From NCBI GenBank assembly GCA_905221605.1, contig CAJNDS010002711.1, positions 267,501 to 308,629 of the forward strand: a stretch of DNA of 41,129 nucleotides, read 5' to 3'. Source of the DNA: Symbiodinium natans (Eukaryota > Sar > Dinophyceae > Suessiales > Symbiodiniaceae). The first letter of the stretch is position 1; each line of letters opens with the position of its first letter. Positions 1 through 11,837 of the stretch are shown here, in pieces. Below the pieces are notes generated by a model. It was not told the origin of the DNA, did no database searches, and saw only the letters and a program-made list of their open reading frames with translations. The position numbers were made by a program, and so were the translations under genes.

Positions 1-812
1 GAGATGGGAAGCGGCTGGCGGAGTGAATGACAGAGCTTCTTCCACTCCTTCCGAAGCGTTCCCAACTAAATCCAATTTCACAGCTCACAATACATGGGGC
101 ACAAGTCAAGCCAAAGCTTTCCCTTGAGCTGTACACAGCCCACGATGCCCGGGTGTCCTCATCGCTGCGGGCTATCCCCTGCAGCCTCAATACGGAGGCG
201 GCGGCTGAACTTACCCTCGCATTTAGGGCCTTTAGGGTTTAGGGACCCGCCGATTGCACTCAGCCACTCCTCGGGAGACGCCCGCACTGCAAGAATCACT
301 TCGCCCGGTCATTCTATACACGGAGGCTCAAAGGTAACTTGGGAATAAAGAGGGTGACCCCTTCTTGGTCTCGACAATCACTCTTGCACACGCCGGCAAG
401 CTCTGTACCCCTAAAACGAGGGAAGAATAAGGGCCTACTTGGGGCCTAGACCCTGAGGCCCCCCCAGATCGAACTTCCCTTCTTGGTGCCCAGAACTTGA
501 AAGGAACTAACAGGGGGCATGCGACCCAACTTCCGCTGTTTATGAGCTCTTCTTGGACTTCCAGGGCCTCAAGGTGCTACATCTTGGAAATCAGGAAAGA
601 AGAAACTGCAACCGTATTTTTCAAAACATTGCAGCAATCCGTCTTCAGGTATATGAGCCCTAAGCCTTGGGAACATCTACCTCTATAGCTACTACGATGC
701 CATAGGCTATGTGAGCCCTGAGCTGTTAAACCCTAAACCCTAAACCCTAAACCTCATTCTGGCCTCCCTAACCCCAAAACCCCGGCCCCCCCCCCCCCCC
801 ACCCAGACGCAG

Positions 813-853
813 GAGGCCCCACCTGTAGTGCTCCTCGAACCGGGCAAGGCCCC
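813..853. other. Exon-like island, strand unresolved
   Basis: This non-repeat island lies between CCCTAAA repeats (728-775) and TTTAGGG repeats (883-925), the same bracket as the proven exons. Minus reading: GAG|GATC to CAG|GTGG gives IITRGLARFEEHYR (about 830-869). Plus reading: GCAG|GAG to a GC donor gives EAPPVVLLEPGKAP. The minus reading has cleaner sites and agrees with the orientation of the two recognised genes. The protein is unknown. Confidence 0.25.
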
Positions 854-1046
854 GCGTGATGATCCTCAGACTTTGGGGTCTCTTAGGGTTTAGGGTTTAG
901 GGTTTCGGGTTTAGGGGTTTAGGATACATAGGGCCAGGGTTTAGGATTCTGTCCGAGGTGTTTAGGACTTCGGGTGGAGCATATGACTGGCGTTCGCTTG
1001 GGGGTTTGCTTCGGGGAGCTCCACCCTGTGCAACAGCCGGCTCCAA

Positions 1047-1150
1047 GCCCTAAACCCCTTTTTTAAAGCCCTAAACCCTAAACCCTAAACCCTAAACCCT
1101 AAACCCTAAACCCTAAACCCTAAACCCTAAACCCTAAACCCTAAACCCTA
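1047..1150 (-). repeat. Interstitial telomere-like block (CCCTAAA)n
   Basis: About 100 bp of CCCTAAA on the plus strand with one T-rich interruption near 1058-1066. Confidence 0.97.
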
Positions 1151-1617
1151 TCCAAGCCCCGATCAACGCTCTTAAGAGGTCCTGTGTCTGGGAAAACTCC
1201 TGCACTGCCCCTCAACTCATGGCGACTCAATGAACACCTCAGTATGGTCTTACATATATATATATGTATTTTTACAAACATGAACATGTGTAAACATCTT
1301 TCTTTATGCGCTGGATCCCAATTTTTGGCGGTACCCGAATGAAGCCCTATAGAAACCTGAAACCCTAGGCCCTAGGCCCTAAACCCCACACCCTAAACCC
1401 GATTGGTCACCAAAGAACTTGCCACCTCATGTCCGGGCGGCTCTCCGAAGCTGGGTCTGGATGCTGCAGGGTCGTCTGCGCCGGAAACACACTACATCGG
1501 GTTAATAGGTGTTACCGGGTTCATATAGGGTTTTATGGGGTTTTGTAGGCGTTTTCAGGGTCTATCTTTTTTTTGGGGGGGTGCGATGCGTGGTCACCAT
1601 GGTTTAGGGTTCGCGAG

Positions 1618-1700
1618 GGTTTTTTTTGCCACGCGTCTAGCCATGCTCCACGGGGCAACTGAAGAGGGAATGCTGTGTACAAACTTCAGAGCTCAAGTTT
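1618..1700 (+). repeat. Dispersed repeat, copy 1
   Basis: T-run, GCCACGCGTCTAGCCATGCT, then CACGGGGCAACTGAAGAGGG and AACTTCAGAGCTCAAGTTTA. Only the first about 25 bp (T-run plus GCCACCCATCTAGCC) recur at 8107-8131 and 4706-4730, so truncated copies exist. Confidence 0.88.
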
Positions 1701-2582
1701 ACGAGATTCTCAGATTCAGGCGCCTTCCCAAACCCTCGTGCCAGCCCCGTCCCCCAAAGGGGTTTCAGGTTTGGGGCTTCGATGCTCACACTTGCACAAG
1801 GCAGGTGAGGATTCAAGGTCCATAGAAGAAAGACACCTTGGGCTCCTAGTCCATCCTCTCAGCTGTCAGGGTTTTAAGGTTAGGGTTTGGGGTTTAGGGG
1901 TTAGGGGTTTAGGGTTTAGGGTTTAGGGTTTGGGGTCTAGGGTTTAGGGTTTAGACTACTGGCTACTTCGTGGACCAAGCCTGAGAAACAGTCTCCTTGG
2001 ACGTGATTGTTGAAATTACCGAAGAGATCCGCCCAAAACCGCATTCACGCACGTACGCACGCACGAGGGAAATATATTATAAGGATTATACTTCTTCATC
2101 TTGTGGGATTCTCTTGCAAATAGCAGCTTATCAACCCCCCCCCCCCAAAACAACTGCAAGCCTGGCAAATCCTCGGCGGCCCTCCTGGGATTGATGTCTT
2201 GGGGAGTGCTTTCAGCACCTCGGCTGCAGGGGCGTCCGGCGATAAAAGAGGCAAGGTCTGGGGCCAGGGAGATGTGGAGCTTCATTGAAGGGGCCTATAA
2301 TACATGTATGTACGAAATATGTCAAAACTGCGCCACTGAATAACAACTGATTCTGGAGGTTAAGGAGGTGAGGTGGGAGAGTACAAGGGTCTTGGGGGTG
2401 TTTGGGTCAGGAGAGAGGGGAGGAGGGGCGGGGGGTAGGGCTTTTCGAGGCTTAGCACCGTTTGCAGCCACTGTGCGCCCATTTTTCACAACCCCCCTAA
2501 ACCCTAAGCCCGCAAACCCTCCCTACACCCTCAACCCTCAACCCTCAACCGCAAACCCCAAACCCCAAACCCTAAACCCTAG

Positions 2583-2676
2583 ACCAGGACGGGGGGCCAG
2601 CTCCCACTTGGCACCGGCGCTTCCGTGCTCGGAAGAGGCGCTTGCTCCGGGAGCGCTTCATGGCTCGCTCTATGGT
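2583..2676. other. Exon-like island encoding a basic peptide
   Basis: Bracketed by CCCTAAA variants (2500-2580) and TTTAGGG/TTTGGGG repeats (from 2678). On the plus strand, ACCAG|GAC opens in phase 0 and runs to a GT donor, reading DGGPAPTWHRRFRARKRR and then an Arg-rich tail. The minus strand is open as well but offers no AG|G acceptor. The family is not recognised. Confidence 0.25.
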
Positions 2677-2830
2677 AGGGTTTAGGGTTTAGGGTTTGGG
2701 GTTTGGGGTTTGGGGTTTGGGGTTTGGGGTTTGGGGTGTGGGGTTTGGGGATTGGGGTTTAGGGTCGGAGGGTTCAGGGTCTGAAGGTTTAAGGTTTACG
2801 AATCTAGGGTCTTAGGGTTTGAGGGTTTAG
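2676..2830 (+). repeat. Telomere-like block shifting to TTTGGGG
   Basis: Starts as TTTAGGG and becomes a homogeneous TTTGGGG run (2697-2740), then degenerates. Homogeneous variant runs suggest local amplification after the sequence was placed here. Confidence 0.93.
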
Positions 2831-3714
2831 GGCTAGGGTTTGGGGTGTTGGGGGGAGGGGTTAGGGTTGTTGGCGTCCTAGAAAGAACAGCTATAGGGTT
2901 TTGCCCTTAGGGCTTCGCAGCTCCCAGAGTTAGGGCTTGAAATCGTTCAAAGTGATGCGAACGAAGAAAGATGCCAAGGCCTGCACATCACCGATGGGTG
3001 CTGACAACCAACTCCCAGAAACCCTAAACCCTAAACCCTTCCTTGAAGCGTGGACTGAGGACGGCGCCAACTGGAAATTGGACTAAACCCTATAAACCCT
3101 AAACCCTAAACCCGAAACCCAAAATCTAATCCTGAACCCTGAACCCTTTTGCATCCGGGCTGAACCCTAAACCCTGAACCCTTCTTACAAGCAGGCGTCG
3201 GTTCACGGCAGCCCGGTTCCAGCATCACACTCAACCCTGAACCCTGAACCCTAAACCGCCCTAACCCTAAACCCTAAATTGAGCTGCGACTCCCAAGTTC
3301 CCCGGCGCACTCGGGCATACACCACCATGGGCACCCCTCCAGTTTAAAAATGATCATGTTTGTTCCTTACTGGGTTTAAGTATTCGTAAAAATGTGTTTC
3401 AGCAATGACATCCCAACAGGGGCCCTGAAATTTAGACCTCCAGACCCCAAAACCCTAAGCCCTAACCCCCACGTGATGTGAAGAATTCCCCAAGACCAAA
3501 AACCTACACCATGTTTTCTGTGCATCTGGGTTCACTGAAAAAGCCTTACTACTACGCGTTTTCTTCTTTCTCAAGAACCCTAAACCCTCAACCCTAAATC
3601 CGAAACTTAAACCCGAAACCCTAAACCCTAAACCCCACACCCTCAACCCTCAACCCCAAACCCCAAACCTTAAACCCCAAACCCCAAACCCTAAACCCTC
3701 CAAGACGGGAAGGG

Positions 3715-3783
3715 CTGTGGGAATCCGGCATGGCCGCCGGCATCCCCAGGCTGCTGTTCGACTTCTGCCAGGTAGGTGCCTTG
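3715..3783. other. Exon-like island, strand unresolved
   Basis: Bracketed by CCCTAAA variants (about 3580-3700) and TTTAGGG/TTTGGGG repeats (from 3813). Plus reading: GGAAG|GG to CAG|GTAGGT gives LWESGMAAGIPRLLFDFCQ. Minus reading: CTCAAG|GCA gives APTWQKSNSSLGMPAAMPDS. Both obey the local splice rules and neither product is recognised. Confidence 0.22.
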
Positions 3784-3812
3784 AGAGGCTCCAAGAACCT
3801 AACTTCTTGGTT

Positions 3813-3906
3813 GTTTAGGGTCTAGGGTTTAGGGTTTAGGGTTTGGGGTTTGGGGTTTGGGGTTTGGGGTTTGGGGTTTGGGGTTTGGGGTTTAGGGTTT
3901 AGGGTT
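3813..3906 (+). repeat. Telomere-like block with central TTTGGGG run
   Basis: TTTAGGG units at both ends enclose seven or so TTTGGGG units, closely resembling the block at 2676. Confidence 0.93.
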
Positions 3907-4886
3907 CTTTGCCACGCGCACTGCACACACCACACACGGTTTCCGCTCCGCAGGGACTTTGGGTTTTTGTGTTTGGGTTTAGGATTTAGGGTTTGGTGGT
4001 CACCTGCCTAGCAGCCTCGCAACCACACTGCAGGGATGCAATGCGTCCAAACTATGAGCGAAAAGCTAGAGAAAGGGGAAATTGGTTTTCAGGTCTGGCA
4101 TTGATCTAGGGTTGAGGGTTTAGGGGGCTTTAGAGGCTTTAGGGCTTTGGGGGTTGTAGAACCTAGATGGGTTTTGTCCTCCTACCAGGGGGCCTTAGGG
4201 TTGTTGTCTGGCAGACGGGACAGCCCCCTTGCCAGTTGATCACCGCCGTCTCTTCGAAGGCAACACGAAAAAAAAACATGCTACTCTAACCCATATTAAG
4301 GTACATGAACCTCTACTACTCTAAACCCGATTAAGGATCCATATTTACGGGTTCATTGATTGGTGGACCCCCTTGGTTGCGGAGCTTGTCCAGGCCTGCA
4401 CATCTGGCGGGGGAGGCTCAATGAAGAAGCCGTCCTGCGGAAGGAGCACAACACAGACCCAAGAGGGGCCTTGAGGAACAAAAAAGGTTGCTGAATTTAA
4501 GGTGCTTCTAACGAGGGACCTGGGAATAACAAGGGAACCCTGCTTAGTTGTAAGGTGCTTTGAGAACCTAAACTCCCCCCAACAAGGGGGAATAAGGGCC
4601 TACTCCGGGTCCTAGACAAGATGGCTCGGCTCTTGATGGAGATCCGTGAACACCCCAGCTTCCCCCCACCACCGTTTCGCCCTTGCAGACATCGCATGAA
4701 CAGGGTTTTTGCCACCCGTCCAGCCACCCTGTTTAGGGTCTACAGGTTAGGGTTTGGGCCCCCAAACCGCTGCATCTGGAGCTTTTTGACCCCAAGAAGA
4801 AGCAACCTTTTTGGCCAAATGAATCCCAATATTTGGGATCACCAAATTCCAGACTGCCGTAACTCAAATTAGGTGTGCAGTTATGT

Positions 4887-4989
4887 GGGGGTTTCCGAAA
4901 ATACGGGACCCTTATTATAGACCCCCAGATAGTAGGATCCCCTGATAAGAAGGACCCCAGTAAGGTACCCCGAATTTCGGAAAACCCCC
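4887..4989. mobile_element. Short inverted-repeat element, family A
   Basis: The ends GGGGGTTTCCGAAAATACGG and GTACCCCGAATTTCGGAAAA are near-perfect inverted repeats around a core with ACCCCCAGATAGTAGGATCC. Length is 103 bp with no coding capacity, which looks like a MITE. Related copies lie at 18514-18605, 18756-18832 and 26312-26408, and a divergent one near 35468-35578. Confidence 0.75.
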
Positions 4990-5439
4990 GACATGTGCGT
5001 TTTGAGGATATACAGGATATACACCCAAGAGCCAAACCCTCAAACCCCCTAAACCCTAAACTAAACCCGAAACCCTTTTAGGGTACAATGAGCCCCCAGA
5101 GATCCAGCCCTGGCCTGGCTGTATCCAAAGGGCATGGCCTCGCGCGGACATGAGTTTTGGGGTTTTAGGATGGTTTTTGGGGCTACAGGGCTTGTATAGG
5201 GGGGTTTAGGGGGGTTTAGAGGGGGTTTAATGGGGGGTTTAGGGGATGTAAGGGGGTTTAGGGGGTGTAAGGGGTTTTAGTGTGGTCTGGGGTTTGGGTT
5301 CGTTTGCCCCAGTGGAATTTCGGGTTGCTGCCTTGTTTCTATGGCCCGATGTGTCCAGCACACGCCAGGAATTGTGTGAAATCACTGCGGTTTAGGGTTT
5401 TAGGTTTCAGGGTCTAGGGTTTAGCAGGACACGCATTCA

Positions 5440-5545
5440 CCCCCAACGCGGCGCAGCTAACATCTGGGAATGTGGCCGGGAAGTCGGATTTCTTCACGTG
5501 CCGCATCAGCAAGGCATCCATGATGGCCTGGCAGGAAGCACGGAA
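5440..5545. other. Exon-like island, strand unresolved
   Basis: The minus strand reads CCAG|GCC into AIMDALLMRHVKKSDFPATF before a GT donor. The plus strand is also open (KSDFFTCRISKASMMAWQ). The island is followed by TTTAGGG repeats from 5551, but the left flank is also TTTAGGG-like, so the usual bracket is incomplete. Confidence 0.22.
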
Positions 5546-6887
5546 GCAATGGTTTAGGGTTTAGCTAGGGTTTAGGATTCAGGTTAGGGCTTGGGGGCTA
5601 CTGCGGGGTCTCGGCTTGCAACAGCTCACCCCCCCCCCCCCACGACAAATTCTCCGCCTGGCTGTCGTTGCAGCCTGTCTGCTTCGCATGCTCCAGGATC
5701 GCAACGCGGTACCTCCGACTTCAAACTCATGGACACTGCAGCACTGCAGTTTTGCAAGAGGCCCGCTGAGCCAAAGCCCTAAACCCTAAACCCTAAACCC
5801 TAAAGCAGCTTTGTCCTGTTTTCTGTCGCCATTCTGGGGCATATGGGTGCTTTCTTCGCGTCGATCTCTCGGGACCCTGTAAGTGGGTCTCAAGAGGACC
5901 AAAAGACCTGATTGGAAAACACCTCTCAGCCGCTCAAAGCTGCGCCTCTGCTCATGTGCCCCCCGTTCCCTCCTAACTTAGGGAGGGTTCCCAAAATAGG
6001 GACACTGTTAAGCTGAGGGTTCCTGTTGGGTTATGTAACCCCATTTGGTTCGCTGCGCCTCCCAACGTCAAGACACGGCACGCATTTCTTGCAGCAAAAC
6101 TCGGTTAAACCCTCAACCCGAAAAACCCTCCAGAAACCCTGAATAGCTTTCTGCAAATCCTAAACCCTAAGCCTCAACAACAAATCGGACTATCGGGTTG
6201 GCAAGGCAAAGCCCAAGTATCCCTAAACCCTAAACCCTAAACCCTAAACGGTCAAAGGCACGTGAGACGGAGACTTCAGCGTCTGCGACGTCCACGGGGC
6301 CATCGAGCACTATCCGAATCCACCAGAGATTACGGTTTAGGAGTTCAGGGTTTAGAGGTTTAGGTTTTAAGAGGGTTAGGGTTTAGGGGTTTAGGGTTTA
6401 GGGGTTAGGGTCCAGGGATTCAGGGTTTAGAGGCTTATGAGCCGCATGGGCTGTGACTGATGCCCTTCAAAACGACCAGAGGTCTAGAAGGAAAGGTCCC
6501 TAGGAGGGTTTATGCTTCATATACTTGAATAGGAATTTATAGTAGTGCAGAGAAGATAACCCCCCCAATTTTAGGGGGTGAATTTGGTTTCCGAGTTAGA
6601 GACTCGTCCGGAAGTGCCCACGGCGCCGATCCAACACCTTAATTTGGCTCGGCGGCTAGGCATGCATGAGACTGACAGGAAATCCCGAAGAGTCCCTGAT
6701 CAGTGCTCCATTCAGCAGTGCACTGTCAGATAGCGGCGCGCGCACATCTGGACAGACTTCCTGAAGATCTGGAGTTGACCAAACACTTGCAAAGGGGCGG
6801 GCCCTAATCCCAAAAGGGACCCTAATTTAACTACCCATAATTTGGAGAGCTACCCATACAAGTAGCTGAGCTAGACACTCAACAAGA

Positions 6888-7058
6888 ACAATAACAATAC
6901 CAATAACAACAATAATTGCAAATACCAATAATCATAACAATAATCATCATCATCATGATCAACAATAACAATAACAATGATAGTAATAATAAACATAATA
7001 GTAAAAACAACAATGACAACAATAATAACAACAATAATAATAGTAATACGACTATGAT
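6888..7058 (+). repeat. (AAC/AAT)n microsatellite
   Basis: Irregular AAC, AAT and ATC triplets over about 170 bp. The Asn-rich frame here is a by-product. Confidence 0.93.
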
Positions 7059-8425
7059 TTATACTAACAATGATCTACTTGTGGCAGCCACTCCTGGATC
7101 TCCAGCACTGCCCAAAAAGCCTAAAACGTGTCGAGAGGGGGCTCGCTGACCTGCACAGGGCCAAGTTAAACGATACCCAGGGCGCAGGCAGCGGACTGTC
7201 TCCTCTGACACAGCTGCCGCACAGGCCTTTTAGGGTTCAGGAGTGAGCGCAACAACCTTCAAACTGCCGCCGACGGTCCTGTGCAGCAGCGGTGGGTCAT
7301 GAATTGGGGAGCTGTGCTGTGCGAGATAACAGGATGCAATCAGCCGAGCACTCGCACAGCGAAAACGGGTTCAACACCGACAGTGCCCAAACTCCAAAAC
7401 TTCTATTGGGAGGGGACAAATTGGGGGACCCACAGCCTGTGACACGGGTTCGGGTTAGTTCCACAAGAGGGTAGATCACCCAGACACCACAGCTCTACAT
7501 TCTACATGCCTGTTGTGTGAACCCACAAGCCGGAACCTCATCATAAGCACTGACAAGGCCCATACTGAGACCCTATACAAGCAATGGACAAGTACAATCC
7601 GCAGCCCCCTGTCACCGTGCGTGCTGCATCATCACCCATACTTTTATATGATTTTGATATCCCTTGTTTCAATACCCGTAGATCTTTGAATAAAGTACAC
7701 CTGGGATCCTCTTTACCTACAGTTTTATGGGCCATACCTACTAGTTGAGGGTAGTTCCTACTAAACTGTAGGTAAATCGAGTTCCAGGTAATCCTACACG
7801 CTTTCTTTGCTTTGCCCGATCTTCTACGTAGCCTTCCGTGCTGTGTCGGCGTGTCCGGATCTCTGTCAGCTCCTTCCCGGCCCTACCCCCGAGGCTTGGC
7901 TGTCAGCATGAGGGGTTTAGGGTTTAGGGTTTAGGAAGCTTACAAGGGTCTAGGGTTTAGGGCTCTCCAGAGGATTTCAGGGGCTTACAAGGGTTAAGGG
8001 CGTTTTGGGGGCTGTTTGGGGTTTAGCGCCGTTAGCGTTTGCGAGGAGGCAGGGATTTCTAAAGAGCTTTCCGGGTCTTTTCGGCTTGAGGGATTGGGGT
8101 TTAGGGTTTTTTTGCCACCCATCTAGCCATTTAGGGTGTAGGGTTTGCCTTAACCCTAAACCCTAAGCCCTAAAGGGCTCAGGGTTTTCTGGGGTTGGAT
8201 TTTGGGCATAAGGACGTGATCGATCCAAATCCCAGCGGCAGGGCCGTTTCTTGTCGGGAACTGCAGACCTTGGGGACCAAATGAACCTCCCCATATTTGG
8301 ATAATTGGCCCGGAGAGCGGTATAGGGTTTAGGGTTATATAGTATAGCTAGAGTTTGGGGTTTCGGGAGTTTAGGCTCTAGGGCTTAGCTGGACCATCAG
8401 CCTCACAAGCCCTAAGCCGTTTTAG

Positions 8426-8518
8426 GGTTCACTTCGTCCCACGAATAATTCTGTCGAGTTCACTGTTGGACTCGCGCGACCCATGGTCGCAATGGGCATG
8501 CCTGACGAGATCATCTAA
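8426..8518 (+). other. Exon-like open stretch ending in TAA
   Basis: On the plus strand, TTTTAG|GGT opens a 30-codon frame ending MVAMGMPDEII and a TAA at 8516. No family is recognised. The minus strand is partly open too. Without neighbouring exons in a matching phase this stays a candidate. Confidence 0.15.
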
Positions 8519-9089
8519 ATCTGGGTTGGAAGGAGGGCTTAGGACGCGAAGACTCAAAAGAGAGGCACAAAAAAGGACCCAACATAGCAGCAAAGGGAGC
8601 CAGGGGTGCTAAGAGCTTATGGTGCAGCAATCCACTAAATAGCCTCATGTGGCAAGGCGATGACTGAAGCGAGCTGCGTTCGAAGCTATTGCTTACACAA
8701 AAGTAACGTGTCCGAGTGTGTGTGTGTGTGTGTGCTACAGTACGCCGGTGTAAGACACGGGTTTAGGGTTAAGGGTTCAGGGTTTAGAGTGTTATCTCCC
8801 AGTGTCTGCTGTTCTCCAAGGTGCAGGAGCTTCTGCGCAAATTGCCGCCCGTGTTCAGGCCTCCCATGGACCAAGCCCAGGACCAGGAAGCTTCAGGTTC
8901 TGTGGGATTCTCGGGGGTTTTCAAAGTTATCCTGGCCTGTCTCAAGAAAACAATAGCATGGAGCCTGAATACAGCTGTTCTTATAGAAATGAACCCCCCG
9001 CCCCAACCTTAAACCCACATATTCCCCCAAAGAAACAAACAACTTGCGGACGCCATGACCCTAAGGGTGGGTGGGTAGCATAGGGTTTA

Positions 9090-9245
9090 TGATCCGAACC
9101 GCCGCCGGCCTTCTTGCAAGACTGACAGGGATGGTCCACATCCACGGAAGAACAGAGCGAAACCCAAATTGGGCTTCTGTTCTGATTCCACAGGATCGAG
9201 CCGCCCGTGTCAAAACCATTAAAGTCCCCGTTCGCAACCCTTGAA
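9090..9245. other. Open stretch on both strands, product unknown
   Basis: The plus strand has an open frame from an ATG near 9090 to a stop near 9243 (it includes LTGMVHIHGRTERNPNWASV). The minus strand is open through the same DNA (DTGGSILW and so on). No clean bracket of telomere-like repeats is present, and I see no recognisable domain on either strand. Confidence 0.15.
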
Positions 9246-9593
9246 TCTGCCTTCCTGGATTGTACCAACCAATGAAGCCAAGCTGTTTTTCAAGCTGGAT
9301 TTGGTGACTGCCAGGTGAACCACTGGCACTGGCGAAGCGAACCAAATCATATGAACTATAAACCCTGAAGCCCTAAGCCTGAAACCCTATAACTAAAAAA
9401 AACCAAAAAACCCAAAAAACAACAAACAACACAAAACACAAACAAAACAACAACAAAGCACACAAACAAACACCAAACAAAAACCCACAGCGCCAGCCCA
9501 GTGCCTCAGAAGCAAAGTGCCATCCGTCAGGTTGCTTCCTGGGACTTGGCTCTCGGGTTTCGACGCAGAAGATTCAGGGGTCAGGGGTTTAAT

Positions 9594-9654
9594 TAGGGTT
9601 TAGGGTTTAGGGTTTAGGGTTTAGGGTTTAGGGTTTAGGGTTTAGGGTTTAGGG
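9594..9654 (+). repeat. Interstitial telomere-like block (TTTAGGG)n
   Basis: About eight perfect TTTAGGG units. Confidence 0.95.
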
Positions 9655-10077
9655 CTCCCCGAAGCGAAGCTAGGGTTCAGGGTGTAGGGTGTAGGGCTAT
9701 TCGGGTTTAGGGTTGAGGGTTGAGGGTTTGGGGTTTAGGGTTCCACCTTTAGAAGCGCATTCGGCTGGAATTTGCTCAAAAGGAGGTGTGCCAACTGCGT
9801 TCTCTTCGTGCTCGCAGGGGCTTTTGGCTGACCCGTGCTAGGCGCACGGTCCGCGTACTGCCCGCGTAGCACTTGTAACGAGGCCTCAGGAAAACTGTTG
9901 CTGTATGAAATGGGGGCTCACCTGGGCTTTTTGGGAAGCTCTGAGACTGCTTCGATCCTTCATTGGCACCGGAGTCACTATTCTCCTACCCTAAACCCTA
10001 AACCCTAAACCCTAAACCCTAAACCCTGAACCCCAAAAAAATCCTTTTACCCCCCCGCCCCTGGACATCTCACGGAG

Positions 10078-10138
10078 GCTGCCTTGCGATGATGACCCGA
10101 GGACGGCCCACAAGGTGCTGAGGGGCCCAGACCTTGAG
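10078..10138. other. Exon-like island, strand unresolved
   Basis: Bracketed by CCCTAAA repeats (9990-10027) and TTTAGGG repeats (10154-10200). Minus reading: CTCAAG|GTC to GCAAG|GCAG gives VWAPQHLVGRPRVIIAR (10132-10083). Plus reading: CGGAG|G to GAG|GTAG gives LPCDDDPRTAHKVLRGPDLE (10078-10138). This is one of the best-bracketed islands of the left region; the family is unknown. Confidence 0.3.
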
Positions 10139-11837
10139 GTAGAGCTTCGGCGAGGGTTTAGGGTTTAGGGTTTAGGGTTTAGGGTTTAGGGTTCAGGGTT
10201 CAGGGTTCAGGGGGATTCTGGGTATAGAGCTTACTTAGGGTGTCTTCGGGTTGAGGGACTAAGGCTACACAAGGAAATCAGGGTTAAAACAGGCTTCGGT
10301 TCAATAAGGTTTTAGTCAGGTTGAACACAGGGGTAGGATTGCTTGGTTTTGCTGGTTTTTTGGGGGTTTGAGGATTGAGGGTTTAGGGTTTGGAGGGCCA
10401 GCGGCACTTGGGGATGTCTTCCGATGTCTCCAGATCTGAGTCTGTGGATTGAGGTTTGAACCTGAAGGGTTCAGGGTTTGGGGTTTAGGGTTTAGGGTTT
10501 AAGGTTTAGGGCACTTTCCGTGCTTCAGGTGCCGCTGGAGGCTCCCTGTCACTCCTCAAGATCGTGACCGCTTTTCAGGTCCGAATGCATGCTGCATCCT
10601 TGTTTTTGACCAGGGTGAGGGCTTTCTTCCACATCTACCACATCGGGGACATCACCAGGGCCACTACTCACAGCTCCTTTGCCTAGAGAGGTGTGCGCCC
10701 TTCGAAGTGTAACCAGCACAGCAGTGTTAGTTGCCAAGGGACCCCGGTCCAGCTGTGGTCGACCTAAGCATGCTTCAGGTGTTTATAGGACCGTTTCTCT
10801 CAGGATGTGCATACAGGAAGGCGGCTGCGGGTGGGAGTCCAGGGCTTCACAGTCCTCACCTCTTTCATGGTAGCTTTGAGTTGCCATAGTTTGTGGTTCT
10901 GCCTTGCATCGAGTCACTTGCACGCCTAACGGCTTCTATCAGCAACGCCGCAAAAAGCCCAGCCACAATTTAACTTCAAACCCTAAAGCCTACCAGCAAC
11001 AGTCGCTCTCATGGCCCGAAATAAACCCCTTGTGCAGCAGGGTCCAAAATCCCAAAATCCTGTCAGTAGCAATCATAGAGCTGATAGGGTTTAGGGCTTA
11101 GGGTTTGCGGGTTAGGGCTTAGGGGGTTTAAACCGTTTTTGCTGCAGGTCAAAATCTCCATGTTGGGGCGCAGGGAGTCTTGCGGCACCTCCCGCCGAGT
11201 CCTTGCCAAGGGACCGATGGCTGGTTGGCCATGGCGTTGTTGGATTCGACCTCCCGGCTTGGGGATTTTTAGTTGGTTTAAGAGAGCTGGGTTTAAAAGG
11301 CTTTCGGCCCTAAGCCCTAAACCACCCACACCGGGCTTGGGGTCCAACATGTCGGGTTCGAGGTTCATGGGGCTTCCGCGCAAATTGTTGGAAACCCCGC
11401 ATGCACGAGTGCGTTTTCTGAACAACTGACTCATATGGCGTGACTGCAATAGCCCCCTATGCATCCGACATGTGCGAAATCCAAGTACGGGGGCAGCTCA
11501 CCAAACAGACTGACTCTGAACGCCTAGACCCCCGCCCCTGAGCTCCATTTCGGCCTCTTGCGATTGCTGGGGCCCTATACCCTAAACCCTAAACCCTAAA
11601 CCCTGTAATGTCATCCTCAGTTTCAGGGTTCAGGGTTCAGGGTTGCTTTTTTGGCCCACCCCCGTGTCGCAAGCGTTTGAGGGGAGACAAGGTCGGGTGT
11701 GCGAAAGCCCCCAAGTTGTGGCTCTCAGAGTTCGGGTTATTACGACACCATCCGGGCGTGTTTGGACTAGGAGACCTGGAATAACGAGGTCAAGGACTAC
11801 CATCACAGTATTTATAGGAGTTTTAGAAGTGTAGAGT

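Larger units (their letters stand above)
1..11837. other. Left region without a recognisable gene
   Basis: This stretch holds many short interstitial blocks of TTTAGGG/CCCTAAA and variants, poly-C/poly-G runs, an (AAC/AAT)n tract (6890-7060), an A/C-rich tract (9395-9485), inverted-repeat elements, and non-repeat islands of 40-150 bp that look like exons of one or more split genes. Open frames occur on both strands in nearly all islands, so no gene model can be defended. No tRNA or rRNA was recognised. Confidence 0.6.

Noticed and set aside
960-1040. Minus-strand YAPPEVL resembling a protein kinase APE motif
   Set aside because: It lies between TTTAGGG on the left and CCCTAAA on the right, the arrangement of an intron interior here, and no other kinase motif was found.
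1047-1150. True chromosome end
   Set aside because: Telomere-type heptamers occur in both orientations all along the window and inside introns, so they are interstitial and not terminal.
6916-7149. Asn-rich frame
   Set aside because: It is a translation of an (AAC/AAT)n tract with no further coding signal.
8981-9268. Minus-strand DTGGSILW resembling an aspartic protease active site
   Set aside because: No second Asp motif or supporting exons were seen, and the opposite strand is open through the same DNA. A chance match is more likely.
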